From: Idiomarina rhizosphaerae
Lineage (GTDB): Bacteria > Pseudomonadota > Gammaproteobacteria > Enterobacterales > Alteromonadaceae
Assembly: GCF_024159085.1 (NCBI RefSeq)
Contig: NZ_JAMZDE010000008.1
Span: 248,001-312,000 of the forward strand
DNA length: 64,000 nt
Direction of reading: 5' to 3'
Position numbers and translations under genes: made by a program. This document shows positions 9,539-17,906 of this stretch, one piece after another. The first letter of the stretch is position 1; every line of letters starts with the position of its first letter. Below the pieces are notes generated by a model. It was not told where the DNA came from. It searched no databases and worked only from the letters and a program-made list of their open reading frames with translations.

Positions 9539-10333
9539 TTATTCGTTATCGTTAGCTTGCCGGACTATGCTCCGCAGCTTCTCTACGGTTTCTATCGCTT
9601 TGGGGTTATCCCCGTGAACACAAAGAGAATCAATCTCAATTTGCAGCGACTTGCCCGACACACTCTCAATAGCACGGCCTGTCGCAAAAGCCTCCGCCTG
9701 AGCATACATGGCCTCAACATCGCCATGCACAGCGTCGGGGTTACTCCGTGAACGCAACTGACCATTGTCGTCATAAGCGCGATCGGCAAAACCCTCGAAC
9801 CATAATTCAACACCAAACTGCTGTGCGCGGTGACGCCAGGCGTCATTTTCGGGCGTTGCCATAACCATTAATGGCAAGGGTTCATGCCTGTCGTCCTGCA
9901 AGGCGGCAATAGCCTGACAAACAGCATCGAATTGCTGACCGTCGCTTAACATGTCGTTATAAAGTGCGCCGTGTGGCTTCACATAGCTCACTTCAGTTTT
10001 CTGACCAGCACAAATGCCCTGTAACGCCCCCACCTGATACTGAATTAAAGCGGTTACTTCATCGGGTTTCAATGCCATATGACGTCGACCAAAACCAACG
10101 AGATCGGGGTACGCAGGATGTGCGCCTATCGTCACGTTATGCTGCTTGGCTAACTTTACTGTTTTCAGCATAGTTAACGGGTCTGACGCATGAAAACCAC
10201 AAGCCACATTAGCGCAGTCGATGTGCGGCATAATTAAGTCATCGGCGCCCATTTTCCAGGCTCCGAAGCTCTCACCAATATCGCTGTTTAATGTAATTTC
10301 CTGGCTACTTTGAGGGGTAATTTGACGACTCAT
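9539..10333 (-). CDS. pxpA: 5-oxoprolinase subunit A (PxpA, LamB/YcsF family)
   Basis: A 264-residue LamB/YcsF-family subunit that carries the ring-opening part of 5-oxoprolinase. Signatures are L-N-S-D-I-G-E-S-F-G-A-W near residue 15, N-V-A-C-G-F-H-A-S-D-P near 43, I-G-A-H-P-A-Y-P-D near 73 and Y-V-K-P-H-G-A-L-Y-N near 122. It is about 20 residues longer than E. coli PxpA, all at the N-terminus. The ATG overlaps the upstream membrane-protein stop by four bases, tying that gene into the operon. The order here (A-B-C) differs from E. coli (B-C-A). Confidence 0.94.
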   Translation of the reverse strand: MSRQITPQSSQEITLNSDIGESFGAWKMGADDLIMPHIDCANVACGFHASDPLTMLKTVKLAKQHNVTIGAHPAYPDLVGFGRRHMALKPDEVTALIQYQVGALQGICAGQKTEVSYVKPHGALYNDMLSDGQQFDAVCQAIAALQDDRHEPLPLMVMATPENDAWRHRAQQFGVELWFEGFADRAYDDNGQLRSRSNPDAVHGDVEAMYAQAEAFATGRAIESVSGKSLQIEIDSLCVHGDNPKAIETVEKLRSIVRQANDNE

Positions 10334-10734
10334 TCCTCACCTTTTTCCGATTTTCTGGCTTCAATGTCTCCCATCAACTTAACCAGACCCACGGCAAACA
10401 AGTATAAACCAACACCTACGGCGGCGAGTTGTAACGGCGGCAAGCAAAGCACCACCAGTTGATGTTTCACAAATACCGCTGCTGCACCAGTGAGTCCCAT
10501 GGTCGTTATTGCACTGGCAACTAAGGTAACAGGCGCCATCCAGGACAGCAGCCAACGGAACTTTAACAGCGCGCAAAGCCCACCAATGACTAAGCCCCAG
10601 GCAACAGGAACGCCCAGTTTGTACCAGCTCAGATTAAAGTTCGCAATTAAGGTAATCAGCTCTTCCTGCTCTGCGGTATAAAAAAACAGCCCCACTGCAC
10701 CGGCCAAAATAACAATTCGTTTTGCTATATTCAT
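10330..10734 (-). CDS. Small integral membrane protein in the pxp operon
   Basis: The start at 10734 is chosen because AGGAA stands the right distance upstream and the hydrophobic sequence begins there; the frame is open a further 28 codons. The 134-residue product has about four membrane segments and a charged C-terminus (A-R-K-S-E-K-G-E-E). I do not recognise the family. Overlap with the pxpA start by four bases suggests a link to 5-oxoproline use, perhaps uptake or membrane anchoring, but this is inference from position only. Confidence 0.7.
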   Translation of the reverse strand: MNIAKRIVILAGAVGLFFYTAEQEELITLIANFNLSWYKLGVPVAWGLVIGGLCALLKFRWLLSWMAPVTLVASAITTMGLTGAAAVFVKHQLVVLCLPPLQLAAVGVGLYLFAVGLVKLMGDIEARKSEKGEE

Positions 10735-10745
10735 GAATTCGGTTC

Positions 10746-11006
10746 CTACATGAAAAGACTGATAATAAAGATGATGATCGCAATAATAGGTATCCAGAGA
10801 ATTGGAGACTGATACCATTTTAACGTTGGCTTGTCGGTACGATTAAGCGACTTCAACGTCGGTTGCTTATACAGCCAGATAATACCAATTAACATCAGAA
10901 CCGCGCCGGTTAATCTAACGGGAGTATCGTTGTCACTGACCACACCCAGAACGGCCAGAAGCAAGCCCACAATAAGAATCAGTAATGCCAAAACACGTTG
11001 CCACAT
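10746..11006 (-). CDS. Small membrane protein leading the pxp operon
   Basis: An 86-residue protein with an N-terminal hydrophobic segment (residues 4-23), a second at about 31-46, a basic hydrophilic loop (K-S-L-N-R-T-D-K) and a C-terminal hydrophobic anchor (69-86). No known family recognised. It lies 11 bases upstream of the next membrane gene and is the first gene of the predicted five-gene operon. Together the two could form a small membrane complex, but nothing in the sequence shows a transport function. Confidence 0.65.
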   Translation of the reverse strand: MWQRVLALLILIVGLLLAVLGVVSDNDTPVRLTGAVLMLIGIIWLYKQPTLKSLNRTDKPTLKWYQSPILWIPIIAIIIFIISLFM

Positions 11007-11023
11007 ACTTCCCCCAAATCATT

Positions 11024-11055
11024 GTTCTTATAATTATTGTCTTTATACTAAGAAC
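11024..11055. promoter_or_regulatory. Inverted repeat between divergent genes (possible operator)
   Basis: A perfect 7-base inverted repeat, GTTCTTA at 11024-11030 and TAAGAAC at 11049-11055, lies in the 76-base gap between the pxp operon and the divergent membrane-anchored protein. The half-sites are 25 bases apart centre to centre and the region is AT-rich with promoter-like elements (TTATAC). It could be an operator for a dimeric regulator. No regulator gene for pxp is seen nearby. Confidence 0.3.
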
Positions 11056-11082
11056 TTATACTGTATCAGGTTCTGGAGCCAT

Positions 11083-11541
11083 ATGTTAAAGCAAATTCTT
11101 ATCTGGTTAGGCGCTTCGGCCGTCACCCTTCTCGTCATTTTTGTCAGTGTTGTTGTGTACCAGTACACCGCCATGGAGCCTGAATTACCGCATGAAGACG
11201 AATGCGACATTCGTCAACTGGAAACCAGTAAAGACGGCGCGCTGGAGGTTCATAGCTACTGGTGCGAACGAGGCGAGAAACAAAGTTGGCAGGGCCATGA
11301 AATTTGGCTGCACGAACCACAGCCGGATAAATGGGAACGCATAATGACCACTGAACACGATGGCTGCATTAAACTGGAACTGGCTGATCAGCGGCTGGAA
11401 ATCAACCACGATGGCAAGCGCGGCGACATGTTTTTAGTCGAGCCGGTGTTTCTGTTTAACGATGCACAAGGCGTCAGCCAGTCTCTGTCAGTGCAGGTTT
11501 CTACCCGAGGTGACGCCGTGTGCTCTGGCTCCGGTGAGTAA
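11083..11541 (+). CDS. Hypothetical membrane-anchored protein
   Basis: The ATG at 11083 is chosen for its ribosome-binding site (TCTGGAG) and because a hydrophobic N-terminus starts there; the frame extends 84 codons upstream through the divergent intergenic region and the opposite gene. The 152-residue product has one N-terminal membrane helix (about residues 6-28) and a soluble, acidic, periplasmic-looking part with four Cys residues that could form disulfides. No family recognised. Confidence 0.65.
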   Translation: MLKQILIWLGASAVTLLVIFVSVVVYQYTAMEPELPHEDECDIRQLETSKDGALEVHSYWCERGEKQSWQGHEIWLHEPQPDKWERIMTTEHDGCIKLELADQRLEINHDGKRGDMFLVEPVFLFNDAQGVSQSLSVQVSTRGDAVCSGSGE

Positions 11542-11548
11542 CCAAGAG

Positions 11549-12319
11549 TTAAGCCAGCTTTAACACCCACTTTAACGGCAAGCGTTTCATTAAAAACGCC
11601 ATTAATGCCCAGGGCCAGCGCGGAACATAAGCTTTTACTGGCTCTTTATTAATGGCTTCTGCCAACAAACGACAACCGGTTTCGGTGTCCACCATAAAAG
11701 GTGTGTTTTTCACTTTTTCGTTAATTTCTGAGCGAATGTAGCCCGGGTAAATGGTCGAGACTTTTATTGGACTGTTGCTGCCGTAGGTTTTCATTAAGTC
11801 TGCACGAATGCCCTCGGTTAGCGAGGCCAAACCTGCTTTAGTTGCCGCATAAACCGTCATAGCCCGCGGCATACCGCGAAAAGCACTCATGGACGAAATA
11901 GTCACCAGGTGCCCCTGCTTTTGCTCTCGTAGAATTTCCATAGCCGCTTCACATTGCGCCAGCGCGGCTACGAAGTTCGTTTCAGCCGTGGCTTTGTTTG
12001 CTTCAAAGTAGCCAGTGCCAAGCGCCGCACCTTTACCCATGCCCGCGTTAATAATAAAGCGGTCAATTTGTCCCTGCTCTTGCTTAAACTCCTGAAACAC
12101 GCGGAATACGTCTTCATGAGCATTTACATCCAGAGTTTTAATGCTGACCGTTATACCAGAATGCTTTTCTTCCAGTTCGGTTTTTAAGGCTTCCAGCCGG
12201 TCTAACCGACGTGCGCACAGGCATAGGTCTTTGCCCTGAGCGGCAAACTCGCGAGCCATACCTTGCCCCAGACCAGAACTGGCTCCGGTAATTAAAATGG
12301 TCTTCCTTTCTTGAGACAT
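11549..12319 (-). CDS. Short-chain dehydrogenase/reductase
   Basis: A 256-residue SDR-family NAD(P) oxidoreductase. The cofactor loop T-G-A-S-S-G-L-G is at residues 11-18, the N-A-G motif at 91-93, the catalytic Ser at 142-143, and Y157-x3-K161. The C-terminus is basic and hydrophobic. It is 43 bases after the phosphotransferase gene on the same strand. With the acyl-CoA dehydrogenase upstream this suggests lipid or fatty-acyl metabolism, but the substrate is unknown. Confidence 0.88.
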   Translation of the reverse strand: MSQERKTILITGASSGLGQGMAREFAAQGKDLCLCARRLDRLEALKTELEEKHSGITVSIKTLDVNAHEDVFRVFQEFKQEQGQIDRFIINAGMGKGAALGTGYFEANKATAETNFVAALAQCEAAMEILREQKQGHLVTISSMSAFRGMPRAMTVYAATKAGLASLTEGIRADLMKTYGSNSPIKVSTIYPGYIRSEINEKVKNTPFMVDTETGCRLLAEAINKEPVKAYVPRWPWALMAFLMKRLPLKWVLKLA

Positions 12320-12362
12320 TATTGAGCTCTCTTTATTGTTATTGTCTTTTTACTCGTATTTT

Positions 12363-13448
12363 TTAGGCTTTGGCAATACGACGACGGCAACGCCACAGCA
12401 AATAGTTCACCAAAAACCAGAAGTTCTTAAAGGCTTTGTTGGTGGTTTGCTTATGGTGGTACCGATAATAAATTTGCTGGGCTATCACCGCTAAACGGAA
12501 TAAACCAAACACTTCGTAAAAGGCAAAGTCTTCTACCTTGGTGCTGGTGCGCTCGCAGTAGTAATCAATAATTTCTTTACGGGTTAGCATGCCAGGATAG
12601 TCGCTCGGCTGACGTTTCGTCGCGCGCGCAACTTTGTCATCGCCTGCTTCAATCCAGTAAGCCAGCGAGTTGCCCAGGTCCATTAACGGGTTGCCTAAAG
12701 TCGCCAGTTCCCAGTCCAGAATACCGATAATGTCGGTTGGGTCATTCGGGTTGAGTATCAGGTTGTCTAAGCGAAAGTCGTTGTGAACCAGACAAATTTT
12801 CTCGCTTTGCGGTTGGTTCTCTTTAAGCCAACGCATAACCGAACCCGCGCCGAATACATTCCAGGTCTTTGCCTTTTCATAACGCCCACACCAGCCATTT
12901 ACCTGACGTTCGGTATAGCCTTTACCTTTAGCAATTTTGCGCAGTCCGGTGCTGTCTAAATCTACCTGGTGCAGCTTTATCAGTTTATCCAGCGCGTTCG
13001 TGCATAACTGTCGCGCCTGCTCAGAACTTAGGTCCAGCCCTTTAGGAAAACGCCTCCGCGGAATAATGCCGGTTACGTGTTCCATCACATAAAACTCGGC
13101 ACCAATAACCGACTCGTCACGGCAATATGCCAGCATTCGGGGCACATGAGGAAACGCCGGACGCAGGCGTTTTTGCAGACGGAACTCACGTCCCATATCA
13201 TGGGCTGACTTGGCTTTTGTGCCATCTGGTGGGCGGCGCAACACTAATGCCAGGCCGTTGTAATCTAAACGGTAGGTCCAGTTGGACACGCCACCGGTAT
13301 ATTGGGTAATGCGCAAAGTACCGCGATCTTCGGGTAGCTCGTCACCAATGTGCTCCGCCAGCCAGCTATCTAATGCCTCTACGGGCAAGGTTTCTTCTTC
13401 GCGTACGTCACTCGCCTGATCGACTACGGCGGATGATGGATCAGTCAT
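12363..13448 (-). CDS. Phosphotransferase, aminoglycoside-phosphotransferase fold (ACAD10-like)
   Basis: A 361-residue APH/choline-kinase fold protein. The catalytic loop H-N-D-F-R-L-D-N-L lies near residue 227 and the metal-binding D-W-E near 247. The N-terminal G-G-V-S-N-W-T-Y-R segment is the nucleotide loop. This type is regularly next to acyl-CoA dehydrogenases in proteobacteria and is the N-terminal partner in eukaryotic ACAD10/11, where it phosphorylates 4-hydroxyacyl-CoA. Its start overlaps the acyl-CoA dehydrogenase stop by eight bases. The same role here (4-hydroxy acid breakdown) is a reasonable inference. Confidence 0.85.
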   Translation of the reverse strand: MTDPSSAVVDQASDVREEETLPVEALDSWLAEHIGDELPEDRGTLRITQYTGGVSNWTYRLDYNGLALVLRRPPDGTKAKSAHDMGREFRLQKRLRPAFPHVPRMLAYCRDESVIGAEFYVMEHVTGIIPRRRFPKGLDLSSEQARQLCTNALDKLIKLHQVDLDSTGLRKIAKGKGYTERQVNGWCGRYEKAKTWNVFGAGSVMRWLKENQPQSEKICLVHNDFRLDNLILNPNDPTDIIGILDWELATLGNPLMDLGNSLAYWIEAGDDKVARATKRQPSDYPGMLTRKEIIDYYCERTSTKVEDFAFYEVFGLFRLAVIAQQIYYRYHHKQTTNKAFKNFWFLVNYLLWRCRRRIAKA

Positions 13449-14688
13449 TAGAGCGCCCTTTCCATTGTTTTTCTCTTTGTTTCAACTCTGTTTTAGCAAT
13501 AGTCGCACGGTGAACCGCGTCGGGTCCGTCGGCAATGCGCAGCGAACGCGCAACGGTTAATAAACCCGGTAATGGTGTGTCATGACACATCGAAGCACCA
13601 CCAAACAGTTGCATGGTTTCGTCCACCACCCGCTGCAGCACATTCGGTGCCACCAGCTTAATGGCCGATATTTCTTTAATGGCTTTCATGGCACCAATAT
13701 TGTCTATTTGCCAGGCCGCGTGCAGTGTTAGTAACCGCACCTGATCAATGGCTACACGCAAGTCAGCTAAACGCTCGGTATTGCCACCCAGCTTCATTAA
13801 TGGCTCACCAAAGGCAATGCGCGATACGCCACGCTCAATGAAAAGCTCCAATGCACGTTCTGCCGCGCCAATAGCTCGCATACAATGATGAATACGGCCC
13901 GGGCCTAAACGCCCCTGCGCAATTTTAAAACCCGCACAGGGGCCAACAATAATGTTTTCTTTCGGTACGCGAACGTTATCGAACATCACCTCGCCATGGC
14001 CATAAGGGGCATCGTACTCGCCCAGAGCAGGTAACATACGTTCAATATTTACACCCGGCGTGTTTAACGGCACCAATACCATGGAATGGCGATGATGCTT
14101 TTCGGCGTCCTCGTCGGTCAGCCCCATAACAATGGCAATTTCTGCGTCCGGGTGACCTAAACCTGTACTCCACCACTTACGGCCGTTTATGACCCAATCA
14201 GAGCCATCGGCTTTAATGGTAGTTTGCATATTGGTGGCGTCGGATGACGCGACATCGGGCTCGGTCATACAAAACACCGAGCGAATGTCACCGTTTAAAA
14301 GTGGTGTTAACCACTGCTCTTGCTGCGGGTCATCACCAAAGTGATACAGCACTTCCATATTGCCCGTGTCGGGTGCGTTGCAGTTGAAGACTTCCGGCGC
14401 TAACAGGCTGCGCCCCATACGCTCAGCCAGCGGCGCATACTCCAGCGTAGTTAAACCAGCGCCAAGCTCATCGTCCGGCAAAAACAAGTTCCACAACCCC
14501 TGCTCTTTCGCCATCTGCTTAAGCTCCGCCACCCGCGGCGGCACCTGCCACTCACGCCAGTTCGGTGTGCTATTTAGCCGGTAATTTTCTTTTTGATACT
14601 GATCTTCGTACGGCTCAATATACTCGCGCATAAAGGCATCAAGCCGCGCCAAATAATCCTTTGTTTTCGCACTGTAGGAAAAGTCCAT
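13441..14688 (-). CDS. Acyl-CoA dehydrogenase (ACAD10/11-type)
   Basis: The start at 14688 follows a GGAG ribosome-binding site; the frame is open 20 codons more. The 415-residue flavoprotein has the acyl-CoA dehydrogenase layout: N-terminal helical domain, the F-C-M-T-E-P-D-V-A-S-S-D FAD/substrate motif near residue 145, the beta domain with W-V-I-N-G-R-K-W-W-S-T-G, and the C-terminal helical domain with M-Q-L-F-G-G-A near 370. It probably oxidises an acyl-CoA to the 2-enoyl-CoA in the cytoplasm. Overlap with the downstream phosphotransferase gene supports a joint pathway for hydroxylated or branched fatty acids. Confidence 0.9.
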   Translation of the reverse strand: MDFSYSAKTKDYLARLDAFMREYIEPYEDQYQKENYRLNSTPNWREWQVPPRVAELKQMAKEQGLWNLFLPDDELGAGLTTLEYAPLAERMGRSLLAPEVFNCNAPDTGNMEVLYHFGDDPQQEQWLTPLLNGDIRSVFCMTEPDVASSDATNMQTTIKADGSDWVINGRKWWSTGLGHPDAEIAIVMGLTDEDAEKHHRHSMVLVPLNTPGVNIERMLPALGEYDAPYGHGEVMFDNVRVPKENIIVGPCAGFKIAQGRLGPGRIHHCMRAIGAAERALELFIERGVSRIAFGEPLMKLGGNTERLADLRVAIDQVRLLTLHAAWQIDNIGAMKAIKEISAIKLVAPNVLQRVVDETMQLFGGASMCHDTPLPGLLTVARSLRIADGPDAVHRATIAKTELKQREKQWKGRSND

Positions 14689-14813
14689 AACACCCACTCC
14701 CAGCCAACAATAATAAGCATTGTAGACATGAAATGGTTGGTGGTACAACCAGAGTTGACCACAAAACTCTATTGCATATTGGGACTAAAACTCGCCAATC
14801 AGAAAGATTAGAT

Positions 14814-15803
14814 TCAACTACCTGAAGTGAAACTGAGACGACCAAAGTGGCTGCGATAATCGGAAGGAGTATAGCCAGTAATGTTTTTAAAGGTTCTGCG
14901 AAATGAGCTGTCGTCAGTAAAACCTAACTGGTCGCTGATTTGCGAAACCGATTGTGAACTATAGATTAAATAATCCGATGCCTGTTTAACTTTCACAAGC
15001 CGCATAAAATGTGCGCATGACAGTCCGGTTGTCACTTTCACTTTTCTCGCAAGTGTCCGTTCAGTTGTATGAAGTACTTGAGCCAGAGCAGATACCATTA
15101 AACAATTCGCTACTGTTTCTTCAGCCCAGGCATAAACCCGGCGGATCAATGGTTCTTCAAACTGCATCATATTGACAGCACGTAAAGGGGTCACCTTATG
15201 TTCCGGCCTGGGAACAACCATAACTTCAATAATATCCCTCAGTATGTTGTGTCCAAGCTCCTGTTCAATAATCGCCTGTGCGATGGGCAAATGCCCATTA
15301 ACCCCTGAGGCTGTCATGACATTTCCGTCGGCAACAAAGGTCTGAGAAAAACGCCAGAACGTTTCGCGGTTTCGGGCAGAAAGAAAATCGGTCAGCCACC
15401 AGGTTGATGTTGCTCTCCTGTTCTTCAAAAGACCGGCTTCAGCCAATAGACTCACCGCGGAGCAATAAGCCCAAAGCTGAGTCGATGGAGATATCCCCTT
15501 CAGGGTACTGATAAGGTCATCATAGTTATCCAGTAAACCGCTTAGGTCGTCCTCACCGTCCGTCCAGAAACCAGGGATAAGCAATGCTTCTAGTGAGTCG
15601 TCTGTCATTGGCAACGCGGGTACGACAGAAACATTAGCCCCGTACCGAGTCACTTGAATATTTACAGGCTTATCGTTAACGCCTGTCCAGACAACATCAA
15701 ATTGCGTTCTTCCAGAGCGTTGATTGGCAGCCTCGAGCAACTCCGCGAATGCCAGCAAACCGGACGCCATGCATCCTGGGTAAACCACCAGACCAATTCT
15801 CAT
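14814..15803 (-). CDS. GlxA-family AraC-type transcriptional regulator
   Basis: A 329-residue regulator with an N-terminal DJ-1/PfpI-like amidotransferase-fold domain (about residues 1-170: L-V-V-Y-P-G-C near 7, A-Y-C-S-A-V-S-L-L near 110) and a C-terminal AraC double helix-turn-helix (about 225-325, ending in L-G-F-T-D-D-S-S-F-R-R-T-F-K). Relatives such as ArgR, CdhR and GbdR sense small nitrogenous metabolites. It is divergent from the metallo-hydrolase gene, with an inverted repeat in the shared gap, so that gene is its likely target. Confidence 0.9.
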   Translation of the reverse strand: MRIGLVVYPGCMASGLLAFAELLEAANQRSGRTQFDVVWTGVNDKPVNIQVTRYGANVSVVPALPMTDDSLEALLIPGFWTDGEDDLSGLLDNYDDLISTLKGISPSTQLWAYCSAVSLLAEAGLLKNRRATSTWWLTDFLSARNRETFWRFSQTFVADGNVMTASGVNGHLPIAQAIIEQELGHNILRDIIEVMVVPRPEHKVTPLRAVNMMQFEEPLIRRVYAWAEETVANCLMVSALAQVLHTTERTLARKVKVTTGLSCAHFMRLVKVKQASDYLIYSSQSVSQISDQLGFTDDSSFRRTFKNITGYTPSDYRSHFGRLSFTSGS

Positions 15804-15833
15804 TTCCCACCCGTGTGGCTGATATTGAATGGT

Positions 15834-15854
15834 TAATGTCTTAAACGGACATTA
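15834..15854. promoter_or_regulatory. Inverted repeat, possible operator of the GlxA-type regulator
   Basis: A perfect 7-base inverted repeat (TAATGTC, seven spacer bases, GACATTA) sits in the 108-base gap between the divergent regulator and the metallo-hydrolase gene. Its place and symmetry fit an operator controlling one or both genes. That the neighbouring regulator binds it is inference. Confidence 0.4.
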
Positions 15855-15911
15855 TGGTGAGTGCTCAATAAAAATACAATGACTTCATTACCAATAAGGA
15901 AGCTACCAACG

Positions 15912-16685
15912 ATGAAAATTACCCAAATAAGAAACGCGACCATTGTTATCCATTACGAAAATGAAGTTATTCTTGTTGACCCAATGCTTGCACCGAAAGG
16001 CGCAATTCCACCACTGAAATATCTCACTACCACGCGGACAAGAAACCCAACAGCCCCGCTGCCTTACAATACCGATAAACTATTAGATAGCGTCACAGCG
16101 TGCTTGATCACGCATTGTCAAAAAGGACACTTTGACCACTTAGACAGAGCTGCCGCGAAGTGGCTTAGACAGCATCAAATTCCTGTCTATTGCTCCGATA
16201 AAGACGCACGATTTCTGGCACGGAAAGGACTGAACGTGCAGTCGCTAAGTACTGAACAAACTAACTCCTTTTTACACGGTACTATTAACCTTATTCCCTG
16301 TGTTCACGGAGAAGGCATTATTGGCCGACTCATGGAACATGGCCATGGCTTTTTAATTAAGCAAGCCAATGAACCCAGCTTATATATTACCGGAGACACC
16401 CTTTTAACTGACGATGTTCGCCACTGTATTACCTCAGAGCAGCCAGAATGGATTGTACTGCCCGCTGGAGGAGCGCAGTTTGACGTTGGGGGACATATCA
16501 TTATGGGTATTGAAGAGGTTCTGGAAGTGGCTACATTAAGCAAAGGCAATATTGTCGCCAACCATTTAGAGGCACTGGATCATTGCCCGGTGACTCGTAG
16601 TCAGCTCATGGATTCCGTTAAAGAACAGCTATTAACAGACAAAGTTCATATACCGCTCGACGGAGCGACTATTTTGGCTTCATGA
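15912..16685 (+). CDS. MBL-fold metallo-hydrolase with variant metal motif
   Basis: The start at 15912 has AAGGAAG upstream and gives a family-like N-terminus; the frame extends 17 codons further. The 257-residue protein resembles UlaG-type metallo-beta-lactamase-fold hydrolases. The metal motif is unusual: H68-x4-H73-F-D75-H76, so the first His of HxHxDH is replaced by Lys71 and another His lies three residues earlier. Later ligands look normal (I-T-G-D-T near 180, N-H-L-E-A-L-D-H-C near 224). There is no signal peptide. Divergent from the GlxA-type regulator; substrate unknown. Confidence 0.8.
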   Translation: MKITQIRNATIVIHYENEVILVDPMLAPKGAIPPLKYLTTTRTRNPTAPLPYNTDKLLDSVTACLITHCQKGHFDHLDRAAAKWLRQHQIPVYCSDKDARFLARKGLNVQSLSTEQTNSFLHGTINLIPCVHGEGIIGRLMEHGHGFLIKQANEPSLYITGDTLLTDDVRHCITSEQPEWIVLPAGGAQFDVGGHIIMGIEEVLEVATLSKGNIVANHLEALDHCPVTRSQLMDSVKEQLLTDKVHIPLDGATILAS

Positions 16686-16705
16686 GAATGGCCTTTCAGG
16701 GTTCT

Positions 16706-17149
16706 TCAATAAAACCAGCCTGTTCGAAACGAAACACCCACAACAACGAATAAAATGGAAATAACAGTAACCGACACAATGTGCCATGCCATTACTTTGA
16801 GGTTTGCTGGCGAGAGGTTGGGTAGGACAAGAAACCTTGCGCTAATGGCAAAACCAACCGTCAACGCAAGCAAACCCAGTTTTGCCATTATTGGATAAGC
16901 AACCGGGTTACTGGTATTGAACCACAGGCTGACATCTGGGAGCAGCCTGTGCGCCAGCATTACGCCTGTAATTATTTGAATGATGAGCGCGGGCATGCCA
17001 ATTTTTTCATAGACAGACTCAAAATCGAGGAGCAACTGAGGTGACCGCTCCTTCAAAACCTTGGGCAGCACAACGACGGACAGGACAATGTGCCCACCTG
17101 TCCAGATGGTTGCCGCGAGAATGTGGAGTAGTAAAAGTGAACCGTACAT
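16706..17149 (-). CDS. CopD-like membrane protein
   Basis: The ATG at 17149 has GAGGT six bases upstream; the frame is open 11 more codons. The 147-residue product has four membrane segments, with H-I-L-A-A-T-I-W-T-G-G-H in the first, a histidine pattern seen in CopD-type and related haem- or copper-associated membrane proteins. A second conserved His lies in the M-A-W-H-I-V-S segment near residue 120. Possible roles are copper handling or haem binding. It converges on the metallo-hydrolase gene. Confidence 0.65.
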   Translation of the reverse strand: MYGSLLLLHILAATIWTGGHIVLSVVVLPKVLKERSPQLLLDFESVYEKIGMPALIIQIITGVMLAHRLLPDVSLWFNTSNPVAYPIMAKLGLLALTVGFAISARFLVLPNLSPANLKVMAWHIVSVTVISILFVVVGVSFRTGWFY

Positions 17150-17345
17150 TGGTACCTCATGGATAACGCCAGCCACGGCCAAAAATTTGGGGCAAGAGCT
17201 CTAGCCTTGTTCAACCACTAAATTAGCAGCGTCATACCCGAATTGCCATGGAGTACCTCTTCAAAGGTAGTACTGCCACTTAAAGAAGTGTTTTAGCTTA
17301 GTCTGTCGCTTTGGGATGCCTATTAGATCTGTAGCGGTTTACTAA
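17150..17345. other. Intergenic region without recognised features
   Basis: About 200 bases upstream of the CopD-like gene. No open frame with a ribosome-binding site, no strong hairpin and no known regulatory motif was seen. It must hold the promoter of the CopD-like gene if that is not driven from further upstream. Confidence 0.5.
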
Positions 17346-17579
17346 TCAACTTTTATTCTCATTGTGATTATCTTCATCAGTCTGCTCTTGCTTTACCACG
17401 ACATCAATTCTTCGTTCAACATTTGGGTTAGGTAGAAAAGTCTGAAGTACAAAGCCCAAAGCTATAGCACTCCGCCTCCCTTTCTTTACCCAAGTTGTCA
17501 ACCCGAAAAAAAATATTATAAAACCGAAAACTATAACCCATGGGACAAGATGTAGTAGCAAATCATAAAGCGAATTCAT
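17346..17579 (-). CDS. Small single-helix membrane protein
   Basis: A 77-residue protein with a strongly hydrophobic segment at about residues 8-30, a basic patch (K-K-G-R-R) and a polar, acidic tail. A good ribosome-binding site (GAGGGAACAAG) precedes the ATG, which supports it as real. No family recognised and no functional context. Confidence 0.55.
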   Translation of the reverse strand: MNSLYDLLLHLVPWVIVFGFIIFFFGLTTWVKKGRRSAIALGFVLQTFLPNPNVERRIDVVVKQEQTDEDNHNENKS

Positions 17580-17906
17580 CTTGTTCCCTCAATATTAAAA
17601 CAACTAAATTGTTACACTAATTCATTAGATGCTGTCTATTTAATATATTTCAAGTCGCTAAAGATTTTTTGACTAATTTTTATATAGAACCCAACTTGTT
17701 GTTGGCCTGTATTCGCCGGAAAAACTCATAAACCCTTTACTGAATTTGAATTACGTGTAGACATGGGCTTAGGACAAGACTAAGCCGAAATTATTCTATT
17801 TTAATAATCAAGTAGCATAAAATTTTCCTGGTATTTTCTTTACTAAGCCTTATTTATGCAATATATTGCGAAATAAATTGCGTAAATGGCTTTTAGGGAA
17901 TATTTA
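17580..17906. other. AT-rich intergenic region with one hairpin
   Basis: This 327-base stretch is very AT-rich and carries no convincing gene. It holds one clear inverted repeat, GGCTTAG at 17766-17772 and CTAAGCC at 17780-17786 with a 7-base loop, about 120 bases before the serine hydrolase start. It marks the left edge of the AT-richer accessory stretch. Confidence 0.5.
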
